This document shows, in pieces, positions 16,798 through 26,634 of a stretch of DNA of 57,361 nucleotides. Source of the stretch: Polaromonas sp. (lineage in GTDB: Bacteria > Pseudomonadota > Gammaproteobacteria > Burkholderiales > Burkholderiaceae_C); the NCBI RefSeq assembly GCF_029945925.1, contig NZ_JAQSDN010000020.1, positions 1 through 57,361 of the forward strand. The letters are read 5' to 3'. The notes beneath the pieces were generated by a model. That model saw nothing but the letters and a program-made list of their open reading frames with translations, was not told the origin of the DNA and did not search any database. Every line of letters starts with the position of its first letter. Within the stretch, counting starts at the first letter, position 1. A program made the translations under genes and the position numbers.

Positions 16798-16801
<4 letters not shown>
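15470..16801 (-). CDS. 2-oxoacid dehydrogenase E1 component, alpha subunit, with repeat-encoded ends
   Basis: The thiamine-diphosphate-binding alpha subunit. The conserved part begins about residue 89 ([23 protein letters not shown]) and contains [26 protein letters not shown] and the cofactor motif [20 protein letters not shown]...ENN. It ends near DLQRDVHT (about residue 405). At 443 residues it is some 100 longer than usual. Residues 1 to about 88 are low-complexity, rich in A, P, G and R, and derive from a GC-rich repeat. The last 38 residues (TPSPLPLPR...[11 protein letters not shown]) derive from another. The ATG at 16801 overlaps the upstream synthetase stop by four bases, so coupling was kept despite the repeat. 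The extensions are probably disordered. Confidence 0.9.
15475..15590. repeat. Proline-rich-peptide-encoding palindromic repeat at the end of E1-alpha
   Basis: Two inverted arms (CCCTCTCCCTCCGGGAGAGGG and, about 40 bases later, a second copy of the CCCTCACCC / GAGGG pattern) form a dispersed repeat of a type common in proteobacteria. It encodes peptides such as [11 protein letters not shown] in one frame. Here that frame is open and supplies the last 38 or so residues of E1-alpha. Confidence 0.75.
16570..16795 (-). repeat. GC-rich repeat related to family R1 inside the start of E1-alpha
   Basis: This stretch is more divergent than the other R1 copies but shares blocks with them, such as CCACTGCGTGTG and CCCCTCGGGGG. 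It contains two tandem hairpins: CCAACCTGC / GCAGGTTGG (16659-16680) and GGAGCC / GGCTCC (16680-16694). One frame encodes [10 protein letters not shown], matching HAVGSVGANS at the R1 copy near 42300. Confidence 0.65.
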
Positions 16802-18591
<1,790 letters not shown>

Positions 18592-18695
18592 GCGGCTCCC
18601 GCTGAACCGCAGGTCAGCTTAGCCCTGCCGCGCGACGCGTCCCTTGATTAACCGCAAACACCTGATCTGCCGGGGTTCGCCACCTGATGGCGGCT

Positions 18696-18753
18696 TTTGC
18701 TATCAAATAAATAGCTGTATGCGCCCGTTCCTGTTGGACTGGAGGCTGATTTG
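18696..18753 (+). repeat. Dispersed repeat family R2, copy 2
   Basis: GCTATCAAATAAATAGCTG, then TGCGCCCGTT and GGACTGGAGGCTGATTT, lies between the divergent start of acsA and the end of pldA. It is the second most regular copy after 1311-1370. The rest of the 270-base gap 18592-18861 is GC-rich with short hairpins and no gene that I can support. Confidence 0.75.
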
Positions 18754-18861
18754 ATGAGGAAAAAGCCGCGCCGGCTGCTTCAGCCCGGCCGGGGCCCGGC
18801 GGGCAAACCGTTCCTGCCTTTCTTCGCCTGCCGCAGCGCGCCCCGACCGCTGGCCAGCCCG

Positions 18862-20076
18862 CTACCAGTCCACCAGGCTCAGTCCGACGCTGAGCACCGT
18901 GCGGCGGCGGTTGTAGTCGACCAGGCTGTCGCCGTAGCCGCTGAACAGTTGCACGTGGTAGCGCAGGGCGGCGCTGCCGGCGATCGAGGTGGACGCCTTC
19001 ATCCATTCCAGCCGGGCCGATCCGCGCGCTTCGGATTTGAGCGAATGGCGCAGCGTCAGGCCCAGGGTGTGTGTGCGGTTGACCTGCCAGTGCCCGGCCA
19101 GCTCGGCCCGGCCGATGGAGTCGGAGACGTCGGGGTTTTCGTCCTGACCCGAGCGTTCGCGCACGCGTTGCCAGACGCGTGCCTGCAGTGTCAGACCGGC
19201 GTCGCCGCCCAGCGCCTTCTCTGCCGCACCCATGAGGTAGACCCGGTTCCAGCTGCGCGATTGCGGCAGACCCTGGCCGTTGGACTGGTGGTGCAGGCCG
19301 AGGCCGCTCAGGCGGTACTTCCAGCCGCCGGGCAGATCGATCTGATGCGGATAGATGTACACCAGCTCGGGCTCGTGGTCGGTGGTCCGGAACGGACGCG
19401 AAGCCGCGCTGTTGAACAGTTGCCAGTAGCTTTGCTGGGTGTAGCCGAACCACAGCGAATCGTTGCCGGATTCATCTCCGCTGCCCGAGACCAGCAGGCC
19501 CTTGGCGAGTTTGGTGCGGACTGACAGCTGAAGCCGGGTCTCGTTGCGACTGTAGTTGGAGGGCGTGCTCGCCGAGTATCCCGGCGCCGGCGAGCTCGGC
19601 TGGTTGTTGATGCTGTTTGATCCCGACCACATCAGGCTGATGGGGCGGTAGCCGCGCAGGCCGAAGGTGTCGCAGTCCGAGCCGCGCTGCAGTTCCCAAA
19701 AGCGGGACAGTTCGGAGTACCTGGCATTGCGGCAGCCGGTTTTCTTGCCATCCGGGGCTTCGGTGGCCATGGCCGGCAGACGCAGAACCTCGGCGGACTT
19801 CTGCCCGGTGTCGGCATTGGCCGGCGCGGTGGTCAGGCTGGGCGGCGGCGTGTCCGCCGGCAATTGCGAGACCGCCCAGTTCTTGAAACAGGCCAGTTGC
19901 GCAGCGGCATCGCCACTCATGGCGTGGCAGGCCTGTTAGCCCTGGCGGTTGTTGCGCTCCTGCAGGGTGGGGGCGGCGCTGCCGGTCTGGGCCTGCGCCG
20001 CGCCAGAGGCCAGCAGCGCTGCATACAGCCAGGGCGCTGCAAGGCGCCTGCGTTCGGGTGTGCTGATGACTACCAT
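18862..20076 (-). pseudogene. pldA: Outer-membrane phospholipase A (PldA), interrupted by an in-frame stop codon
   Basis: PldA hydrolyses phospholipid ester bonds in the outer membrane. The barrel domain has the family signatures SNYSRNETRLQLSV and the active-site region LGLHHQSNGQGLPQSRSWNRVY with catalytic H and S. The reading is continuous from ATG 20076, which gives a signal peptide (LYAALLASGAAQAQ), except for a TAA at 19936-19938 after residue 46. It resumes in the same frame as QACHAMSGDAAAQLACF, which is the normal mature N-terminus. A single CAA to TAA change would explain it. The next internal ATG (19920) would make a 352-residue protein with no signal peptide, so export would fail. 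A sequencing error cannot be excluded. Confidence 0.85.
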
Positions 20077-20609
20077 CCGGACAACCTTTCCAGTGTGAAC
20101 GGCACATCGGGCGCGTCGGGCGGCGCGTTGCTGCTCATGTCTTTCCAGGTGCCCGTGATTTTTCTTCCGCATGTGCCTTCCACCATTTTGCCGTTCCAGG
20201 CCCCGGTGATGCTGATGCCGTTGGAGGACTCGTCAAGGGTCAGGTGCCCGTCTTCCAGGTCGCCGGCCAGCTGCGCCCTGGCCGCGTGGCCGCCCTGGGC
20301 GGGTTTGTCGGCTGTGGGGGCCAGCTCGCGGTTGACGAAGCCGGCCACGCTCTCGCTGAACTCTGCGTGCCGCTGGAGTTGCAGTGTGGCGTCCGCTGGC
20401 AAACCCGCCGGCGCAGGCGTGAACCTGACCCGCCATGTCCCATGGATTTGCGCCGGCTTGAATTGTTGGACGGGCGGGCAGGAGGCGGCCGCCGCCGGGT
20501 TGACTGGACCAAGCTGCTTTTGGGCGTCATTCTGGCCATAAGCCCTCATGGACAAGGCGCTGACAGCTATGAAAAGCAGAGCAAATTTGAGCGAAGGTGA
20601 TTTTTTCAT
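20070..20609 (-). CDS. Secreted protein of unknown function
   Basis: A 179-residue protein with a signal peptide (about residues 1-26) and no domain that I recognise. The mature part looks like a small beta-rich domain with two recurring W-x-G/G-T-W segments (HGTWRVRFTP, GAWNGKMVEGT, ITGTWKD), as in lipocalin-like or META-like folds. That assignment is a guess. It lies 20 bases after rep and overlaps the start of pldA by seven bases, so it probably forms one operon with them. Its signal peptide (ALLFIAVSALS) is encoded by a copy of repeat R2. Confidence 0.7.
   Translation of the reverse strand: MKKSPSLKFALLFIAVSALSMRAYGQNDAQKQLGPVNPAAAASCPPVQQFKPAQIHGTWRVRFTPAPAGLPADATLQLQRHAEFSESVAGFVNRELAPTADKPAQGGHAARAQLAGDLEDGHLTLDESSNGISITGAWNGKMVEGTCGRKITGTWKDMSSNAPPDAPDVPFTLERLSGW
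20528..20584 (-). repeat. Dispersed repeat family R2, copy 3, within a signal-peptide sequence
   Basis: Read on the minus strand: GCTCTGCTTTTCATAGCTG, TCAGCGCC, then GGGCTTATGGCCAGAAT. It falls within codons of the secreted protein and encodes ALLFIAVSALS...AYGQN. Confidence 0.7.
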
Positions 20610-20629
20610 CGGGTGTGCACTGTAAGGGC

Positions 20630-22762
20630 TTAGCCAGCGTCGCGGGCCGCCTCGGCAAGCTGGTTGGCTTCGGCGCTGTCGGCGGCGCGTTTGGCAAACT
20701 CGGCCCGCAGCGCCCTGATTTTTTCGCGCGGGTCTTCCCTGACCGTGGCCTTGTCCAGACCCATCTCGGCAATGAAGCGGCTCGGGATGCCGGCGACGGT
20801 GTCGCGCCCCTTTTTTCGCCGGCGCAGCCAGTTGACGGCCAGCGTGTACTGGGCGCGGGTGATGCCCACGTACATCAGGCGGCGCTCTTCTTCGAGGCGC
20901 TGCGCGATGTTCTCGGTGTTGCTGCCGTCGTCGTCATCGAGCTTGAAAGGCAGCAGGCCCTCGTTCACGCCGGCCAGCACCACATGCGGCCACTCCAGCC
21001 CCTTGGCCGCATGCAGCGTGGACAGCGTCACCACGTTCTGGTCGCCTTCGCGTTCGCTGATGGTCGACAGCAGGGCAATCGTCTGCACCACCTCCAGCAT
21101 GGTTTTGGTTTCCGCTGCCACCACCGCGCCGGACGTGTCGTCGATCTGCCCGCCGCAGCGCTGCGCCATCCAGTCGCAGAAATCCATCACGTTGGTCCAG
21201 CGCGCGGCGGCGACTTTCTCGCTGTCCTCGCTGTCGTAGATGTGTTTTTCGTAGTCGATTTCCTTGAGCCAGGTGGTGAGGAAAGCGCGTGCGTCTTCGG
21301 CGCCCACCGTGCGTCTGGCGCGGTATTCCAGATCGTTGAGGTAGCGGCCGAATTCGTGCAGCGAGCCGACCGCCTTGGCCGGCAGCACCGCGCTCAGCGA
21401 GTTGCTGAACAGCGACTCGAACAGGCTCAGCTTGTACTGGTCGGCAAAGGTGCTCAGCGCGCCCAGGGTGGTGTGGCCAATGCCGCGCTTGGGGGTCTTG
21501 ATGGAGCGGATGAAGGCCGCGTTGTTGTCGTTGTTGACCATCAGGACCATCCAGCTGCACAGGTCCTTGATCTCGGCGCGGTCGAAAAAGCTTTGCCCGC
21601 CCGAGACCTTGTAGGGAATGTTGGCCTTGCGAAAGGCTTTTTCAAATGGCTTGGCCATGTGGTTGGCGCGGTACAGTACGCAAAAGTCCCCCCACTCCTT
21701 GTGCTGGCCGCCCACCGCCTGCAGCGTGCCTTCGGCGCGCAAGCTCTGGATGCGCGCCACCACGCGTTCGGCTTCGTGCTCCTCGCTGTCGCAATCGACC
21801 ACGCGCACCGGCTCGCCTTCGCCCAGTTCGCTGAACAGCGTCTTGGGAAACAGCTTGGGGTTGGGCGCGATCACGTTGTTGGCCGCGCGCAGGATGGCGC
21901 TGGTGGAGCGGTAGTTCTGCTCGAGCTTGACCACCTTGAGCTGGGGGTAGTCCAGCGGCAGCTTTTTCAGGTTGTCCAGCGTGGCGCCGCGCCAGCCGTA
22001 AATCGACTGGTCGTCGTCGCCCACCGCGGTAAAACGGCCCCTGGCACCGACCAGCAGCTTGAGCACCTCGTACTGCGTGGCGTTGGTGTCCTGGTACTCG
22101 TCGACCAGCACATGGCCCATCGAGGCCTGCCATTTGTCGCGCACCGCGTCATGCTCGCGCAGCAGCTTGAGCGGCAACCCGATCAGGTCGTCGAAGTCCA
22201 CGCTCTGGTAGGCCGTCAGGCGTTCTTCGTATCGCGCCATGACGCGGGCCACCAGCCGGTCCTCGTCGCTGGCCGCCTGGGCTTCGGCCTGGGCCGCGTT
22301 CAGGCCGCTGTTCTTCCAGGCGCTGATGGTCCACTGCCATTGGCGCGCCGTGGCGGCGTCGGTGCTGCCGCCGGCGTCCTTCAAGATGCTGGTCACGTCG
22401 TCGCTGTCCAGGATGGAAAACTGCTTCTTCAGCCCCAGCACCTCGCCGTCCTGGCGCAACATGCGCACGCCCAGCGCGTGGAAGGTGCAGATCAGCACGC
22501 CCCGGGCGGGCTGGCCGATCAGTTTTTTGGCGCGTTCGCGCATTTCCGCCGCGGCCTTGTTGGTGAACGTGATGGCCGCGATCTCCTGCGGCGGCAGGCC
22601 GGCCTGGATCAGGCGGCCTATCTTGTGCGTGATCACCCGCGTCTTGCCCGAACCCGCGCCCGCCAGCACCAGACAGGGGCCGTGCATGTAGTTGACGGCT
22701 TCCTGCTGGGCGAGGTTCAGGCCGTGAGCTTGGGGCGATGCGGAGGGCGGGGTGGACGACAT
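20630..22762 (-). CDS. rep: ATP-dependent DNA helicase Rep
   Basis: A superfamily 1A helicase that unwinds DNA 3' to 5' and helps replication forks pass bound proteins. I start at ATG 22762 (MSSTPPSASP), giving 710 residues; a codon 14 upstream would add a poorly supported tail. Motifs in order are GAGSGKTRVITHKIG (Walker A), ITFTNKAAAEM (Ia), VLVDEYQDTN (II), GDDDQSIYGWRGA (III), LEQNYRSTSAIL (IV), LSTLHAAKGLEWPHV (V) and EERRLMYVGITRA (VI). LNLAQQEAVNYMHGPCLVLAG at the N-terminus is closer to Rep than to UvrD. The C-terminal tail after RRRKKGRD is long and charged. Confidence 0.94.
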   Translation of the reverse strand: MSSTPPSASPQAHGLNLAQQEAVNYMHGPCLVLAGAGSGKTRVITHKIGRLIQAGLPPQEIAAITFTNKAAAEMRERAKKLIGQPARGVLICTFHALGVRMLRQDGEVLGLKKQFSILDSDDVTSILKDAGGSTDAATARQWQWTISAWKNSGLNAAQAEAQAASDEDRLVARVMARYEERLTAYQSVDFDDLIGLPLKLLREHDAVRDKWQASMGHVLVDEYQDTNATQYEVLKLLVGARGRFTAVGDDDQSIYGWRGATLDNLKKLPLDYPQLKVVKLEQNYRSTSAILRAANNVIAPNPKLFPKTLFSELGEGEPVRVVDCDSEEHEAERVVARIQSLRAEGTLQAVGGQHKEWGDFCVLYRANHMAKPFEKAFRKANIPYKVSGGQSFFDRAEIKDLCSWMVLMVNNDNNAAFIRSIKTPKRGIGHTTLGALSTFADQYKLSLFESLFSNSLSAVLPAKAVGSLHEFGRYLNDLEYRARRTVGAEDARAFLTTWLKEIDYEKHIYDSEDSEKVAAARWTNVMDFCDWMAQRCGGQIDDTSGAVVAAETKTMLEVVQTIALLSTISEREGDQNVVTLSTLHAAKGLEWPHVVLAGVNEGLLPFKLDDDDGSNTENIAQRLEEERRLMYVGITRAQYTLAVNWLRRRKKGRDTVAGIPSRFIAEMGLDKATVREDPREKIRALRAEFAKRAADSAEANQLAEAARDAG

Positions 22763-22897
22763 GCGGTGAAGAGGGGCGGGCAGGAAAGGCCGAAGCAGGT
22801 ACAACGGCCCGCCACGGGGCCGGCTGAAAAAGTGGACGCAAGCGGGCCATCATAGCCAGTCAGCGGGGCGGCCCCTTTGGCGGTGACAATACGGTTT

Positions 22898-23851
22898 GTG
22901 CTAAGCATTCTCCTGGTCACCTTCCCCTTCTTTGCGCTGGTGCTGTGTGGCTACCTGGCGGCGCGGCGCGGGCTGCTGCCGCAGGCCGCGATTCCGGGCC
23001 TCAACACCTTTGTGCTGTATTTCGCGCTGCCCTGCATGTTGTACCGCTTCGGCGCGAACACGCCGGTGGCGCAGCTGCTCGACGGCTGGCTGGTGGCGGT
23101 GTACCTGCTGTGCGCGCTGATCATGGTGGTGTTCACGATTGCCGTGACGCGCAACCGGCGCATCGGCTGGAACGACGCGTCCTTCGGCGCGCTGGTGGCG
23201 GCTTTCCCGAACACCGGTTTCATGGGTGTGCCCTTGCTGGTCGCGCTGCTGGGCGCGCAGGCGGCCGGGCCGGCCATCGTCACCATCGTGGTGGACCTGC
23301 TGGTCACGAGTTCGCTGTGTATCGCCCTGTCCCGGCTGGACTCGGCCGACATCCATGGCGCGGAGGTGGCCGCCAAAAACGCGCTCAAGGGCGTGGCGCT
23401 CAACCCCATGCCCTGGGCCATCCTGCTCGGCGCTCTGTCGTCCGGCCTGGGGCTCGCCCTGCCGGCACCGGTGCTGCAGACGGTGGTCCTGCTGGCCGAT
23501 GCCGCCTCGCCCGTGGCGCTGTTCACCATAGGCGCGGTGCTGGCGCGCTCCCAGATGACCAGCGTGGAAACCATTCCCCTGCGGGACTATGTGCCGGTGG
23601 CGCTGATCAAGCTGGTCCTGCACCCGTTGCTGGTCGGGCTGATGGGCCTGGGCGCCATCCAGCTGGGCGTGCCGCTGCAGCCTTTTGCCCTGACGGTGAT
23701 CGTGCTGGTGGCCGCCCTGCCGAGCGCCAGCAACGTGTCGCTGCTGGCCGAGCGTTTTGGCGCCAACAACGGCCGCATCGCGCGCATCATCCTGCTGTCC
23801 ACCGTGCTGGCCTTCTTCAGTTTCTCCGGCGCGGTGGCCCTGCTGACCTGA
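22898..23851 (+). CDS. AEC-family auxin efflux carrier-like transporter
   Basis: An integral membrane protein of about 317 residues with ten predicted transmembrane segments, for example ILLVTFPFFALVLCGYLAA, the central LVAAFPNTGFMGVPLL, and LVALLGAQAAGPAIVTIVVDLL. These are features of the AEC (auxin efflux carrier / malonate) family. The substrate cannot be inferred. I prefer the GTG at 22898 because relatives begin at this L-S-I-L-L-V-T-F; the reading stays open to TTG 22877. It is divergent from rep and converges with priA across an R1 repeat. Confidence 0.85.
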   Translation: MLSILLVTFPFFALVLCGYLAARRGLLPQAAIPGLNTFVLYFALPCMLYRFGANTPVAQLLDGWLVAVYLLCALIMVVFTIAVTRNRRIGWNDASFGALVAAFPNTGFMGVPLLVALLGAQAAGPAIVTIVVDLLVTSSLCIALSRLDSADIHGAEVAAKNALKGVALNPMPWAILLGALSSGLGLALPAPVLQTVVLLADAASPVALFTIGAVLARSQMTSVETIPLRDYVPVALIKLVLHPLLVGLMGLGAIQLGVPLQPFALTVIVLVAALPSASNVSLLAERFGANNGRIARIILLSTVLAFFSFSGAVALLT

Positions 23852-23887
23852 GAAAGCGCCCAAGGAGCTCTTGAATCACGCAGGGCC

Positions 23888-24019
23888 GCGCAGTACACAA
23901 AGCGACGAGTGAGGGGGCTTCAGTCAAGCAGGGGCCGCGGAACCGGCTTTGCCGGGCCGCAGGCGCAGCGGCCCCCTCGGGGGGCAGGGAGCTACACGCA
24001 GTGAGCGACCGTGGGGGCT
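23888..24019 (+). repeat. GC-rich repeat family R1, copy A (one full unit with a partial unit before it)
   Basis: The full unit (23931-24019) runs GGGGCCGCGG, CCGGCTTTGCCGG hairpin, CGCAGGCGCAGCG, CCCCCTCGGGGGG hairpin, and ends GTGGGGGCT. About 40 bases before it, GCAGTACACAAAGCG...GAGGGGGCT repeats the end of the unit in degenerate form. It lies in the convergent gap between the AEC transporter and priA. Confidence 0.8.
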
Positions 24020-24034
24020 CTAAACGATGGGGCT

Positions 24035-26269
24035 TTATATAGCCAAAGGGTCCACATCGATGGCCCAGCGCACCAGGCTTTTGAAGTCGCCTTGTTGCCG
24101 GGTCTGGTGCAGCAGCGGCTGCCAGGCCGCCAGAAAGCGCTGCAGCGCGGCGCGCGAGGGGCTTTCGACCAGCATTTGCGCGCGCTCTATGTTGGCCACA
24201 CGCTGGATGGTCATGGGCACGGCCGGGTAAGGCGTGACCGCTTCCATGCCCGGAAGTTGTTGTGTCTGCGCGGCCGCTGCCGCTGCATTCAGAAAACCCT
24301 GGGCCACGGCCTGGTCCCGGGCCTCGGCGCGCACCAGGGCTGAAAAGCCGAAGGGCGACATGCCGGCCGCCTCGCGCTCCTTGAGTTCCTGCGCCGCAAA
24401 CGCCGGGTAGTCGTGTTTTTTGAGCGCGGCAAACAGTGGGTGCTGCGGATGGAAAGTCTGCACCCACATCTCGCTGGCCTCGCCATGGTCGGCGTCGCGC
24501 CCGGCGCGCCCGGCGGCCTGCATGAGCAGGCCGAACAGGCGCTCGGGCGCGCGGAAGTCGCTGGAGAACAGCGCGCCGTCGGGGTTGATCGCGGCAACCA
24601 GCGTGATGTGGCGAAAATCGTGGCCCTTGGCAATCATCTGCGTGCCGACCAGCACATCCACCTCGCGCGCATGCACACTGGCCAACTGCGATTCGAGCGC
24701 GCCCTTGAGGCGGGTGGTGTCGGCATCGATGCGTGCGATGCGCAAGGGGCTGCCGTCGGGGCGCCGGACCGGGTGGTCGCCCGCCAGCAGCTCGGCGATG
24801 TGTTCCTCCAGCCGCTCCGTGCCTTTGCCCACGGGCGCGATGTCGATGTTGCCGCAGGCCGGGCAGGCGCGTGGCACGCGTTCGGTGAAGCCGCAGTGGT
24901 GGCAGCGCAAGGTACGGTCAATTTTGTGGAACACCCGGAAGGCGCTGCAGTGCGGGCACTCGCTTTTCCAGCCGCAGTCGTGGCAGGCCAGCACCGGCGC
25001 GTAACCGCGGCGGTTCAGGAAAATCAGCGACTGCTCGCCGCGCGCGATGCGCTGGGCGATCGCGTCCAGCAGCGGCGGCGCGATGGTGCAGTGTTTGGGC
25101 TGGTGGTTCATGTCGACCAGCCTGACGGCCGGCAGGCTGCCCTGTTGTTCCGCGCCCCCTATCCGTTCGCTCATGGTCAGCCGCTGGTAGCGGCCTACCA
25201 CGGTCGCCTGCCAGCTTTCCAGCGAAGGCGTCGCTGAACCCAGCAGGACGCGACAGGCCCCCACGCTTGTCGCTTCGCGTACTGCGCTTCCCCCCGGGGG
25301 GGCGCTGCGCCTGCGGCCCGGCAAAGCCGGTTCCGCGGCCCCGGCTGGTAAGGGAAAAGCCTCCGCGCCCTCACTGTCGCCTGCCTGTGATCGTGCGCTT
25401 TCCAGCATCGCGCGGTAAACCGCGAGGTCGCGCGCCGAATAACGCGCGCCTTCCTGCTGTTTGTAGCTCGGGTCGTGCTCCTCGTCCACGACGATCAGGC
25501 GCAGATTGGGCAGGGATGCAAAAATCGCCATGCGGGTGCCCAGCACCAGCCGCGCCTGGCCGGCATGGGCGGCCAGCCAGCTCTTGAGCCGCTGCGCCGG
25601 CGTGAGGCCGCTGTGCATGGCCACCACCTGCGCCTTGCCCAGGTGGGCAAAACGTTCCTCGAAACGCGCCTGCAGCTGCGGCGTCAGGTTGATTTCGGGC
25701 ACCATCACCAGCACCTGGGCGCTGGCGTCGCTGGCCAGCACCTTGGCGGCGGCACGCAGGTAGACCTCGGTCTTGCCGCTGCCGGTGGCGCCAAACAGCA
25801 GGGCCGGCCGGGTATCGGCATCAAATTCGGCGATGGCCCTTTCCTGCTCTGCGCTGAGTGCTATTAAATCAGTAGTGTCCGGGGCATCCGACGCGGGGGC
25901 CACCGGCCGCTTGAGGCGGCGTGCCAGCTGCACGGTGCTCAGTTCGCGCAATTGCGGCGGCAGCGCAGCCAGTGCCACCTCGCCAATCGACCGCTGGTAA
26001 TAACTGGCGGTGAAGCCGACCAGCCGCCGCCAGGTGGCCGAAAGGGGCGCCAAGCCGTCCAGCGCGCCCAGCACCGCCCTGGACTGGCTTTCCGGCAGGT
26101 CGCCGCTGTCCGGCAGCGCCTCCCACACCACGCCCAGGACTTCGCGTTTGCCCAGCGGAACGCGCACCAGGCTTCCCGGCGGAAGCGGCCACTCGCTTCT
26201 ATAGGTCAGCGGCCCGGCCACGCTGCTGTGGGCGGGGGTGGCGACAACAATCCTGAGCCAGTACCTCAT
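24035..26269 (-). CDS. priA: Primosomal helicase PriA with a repeat-derived insertion
   Basis: PriA restarts stalled replication forks. The 744-residue protein has an N-terminal DNA-binding domain, Walker A GATGSGKTEVYLRAA (about residue 160), DEEHDPSYKQQ, RYSARDLAVYRAMLES, GSATPSLE, the zinc-binding cysteines CHDCGWKSECPHC and CHHCGF...CPACG, GTERLEEHIAELL, and the C-terminal QMIAKGHDF. About 45 extra residues, roughly 293 to 338, follow RAMLES where relatives go directly to ILLGSATP. They are encoded partly by repeat R1, with GAAEPALPGRRRSAPPGGS in the reading frame. The insert falls between helicase motifs, so it may be a tolerated surface loop. Confidence 0.93.
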   Translation of the reverse strand: MRYWLRIVVATPAHSSVAGPLTYRSEWPLPPGSLVRVPLGKREVLGVVWEALPDSGDLPESQSRAVLGALDGLAPLSATWRRLVGFTASYYQRSIGEVALAALPPQLRELSTVQLARRLKRPVAPASDAPDTTDLIALSAEQERAIAEFDADTRPALLFGATGSGKTEVYLRAAAKVLASDASAQVLVMVPEINLTPQLQARFEERFAHLGKAQVVAMHSGLTPAQRLKSWLAAHAGQARLVLGTRMAIFASLPNLRLIVVDEEHDPSYKQQEGARYSARDLAVYRAMLESARSQAGDSEGAEAFPLPAGAAEPALPGRRRSAPPGGSAVREATSVGACRVLLGSATPSLESWQATVVGRYQRLTMSERIGGAEQQGSLPAVRLVDMNHQPKHCTIAPPLLDAIAQRIARGEQSLIFLNRRGYAPVLACHDCGWKSECPHCSAFRVFHKIDRTLRCHHCGFTERVPRACPACGNIDIAPVGKGTERLEEHIAELLAGDHPVRRPDGSPLRIARIDADTTRLKGALESQLASVHAREVDVLVGTQMIAKGHDFRHITLVAAINPDGALFSSDFRAPERLFGLLMQAAGRAGRDADHGEASEMWVQTFHPQHPLFAALKKHDYPAFAAQELKEREAAGMSPFGFSALVRAEARDQAVAQGFLNAAAAAAQTQQLPGMEAVTPYPAVPMTIQRVANIERAQMLVESPSRAALQRFLAAWQPLLHQTRQQGDFKSLVRWAIDVDPLAI
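25257..25342 (-). repeat. GC-rich repeat family R1, copy D, inside priA
   Basis: The full unit lies within priA codons in the orientation GGGGCCGCGG...CGTGGGGGC on the minus strand. It contains the hairpins CCGGCTTTGCCGG and CCCCCCGGGGGG. The frame used by priA has no stop and encodes GAAEPALPGRRRSAPPGGS. Confidence 0.85.
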
Positions 26270-26345
26270 GTGCGGGGCATTCGATTCGGAGAACAGAGGG
26301 GATAGTTAACCAGATATTCCTAAGATACATTTACGGACATCGCTG

Positions 26346-26507
26346 TAAGTGCTTGATTTAAAAAAGCTTTGACAGTCTTCCAAGGTTTCTGTGGATAACT
26401 TTGTTGATAGATTGCTCTGGCACGCGCCCGAGCCTTATAAATCAAGGCTTTGCTTAAATTGCCCGCAAAAAAAGCAGTTTAAAAATCCTATATGAATCAA
26501 GCACTTA
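26346..26507. repeat. AT-rich segment bounded by a 13-bp inverted repeat, with a DnaA box
   Basis: The 365-base gap between priA and hemE (26270-26634) holds TAAGTGCTTGATT at 26346-26358 and its exact complement at 26495-26507. Between them is an AT-rich 135-base core with a perfect DnaA-box sequence (TGTGGATAA, 26390-26398), the similar TGTTGATAG nearby, and an extra AATCAAG at 26440. Outside, a CGCTAT...ATAGCG hairpin follows at 26511. It may be a small mobile remnant or a regulatory region; I see no gene in it. Confidence 0.5.
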
Positions 26508-26565
26508 GAAGCGCTATGCCTTTGATAGCGGGAGACTGGTCTGTAACAGCCTCATGCCGCACCGC

Positions 26566-26614
26566 AGCACAAATTTTGTGAATAAGTCCGGTCTGCCGAG
26601 CCGGAATTTGTGCT
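26566..26614 (-). terminator. Hairpin downstream of hemE
   Basis: A 10-bp inverted repeat, AGCACAAATT / AATTTGTGCT, encloses an inner TCCGG / CCGGA stem. It starts about 20 bases after the hemE stop in the direction of transcription. It has no U-tract, so it may be a 3' stabilizing structure. Confidence 0.45.
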
Positions 26615-26634
26615 ATGAGACGGCAAAACCGGCC

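Noticed and set aside
20597..22855. A 752-codon plus-strand frame opposite rep
   Set aside because: It is antisense to the helicase motifs of rep and has shadow-frame composition.
26390..26398. The DnaA box as evidence for the chromosomal origin
   Set aside because: Only one perfect box and one near match are present, and no dnaA, dnaN, parA or gidA gene is in view.
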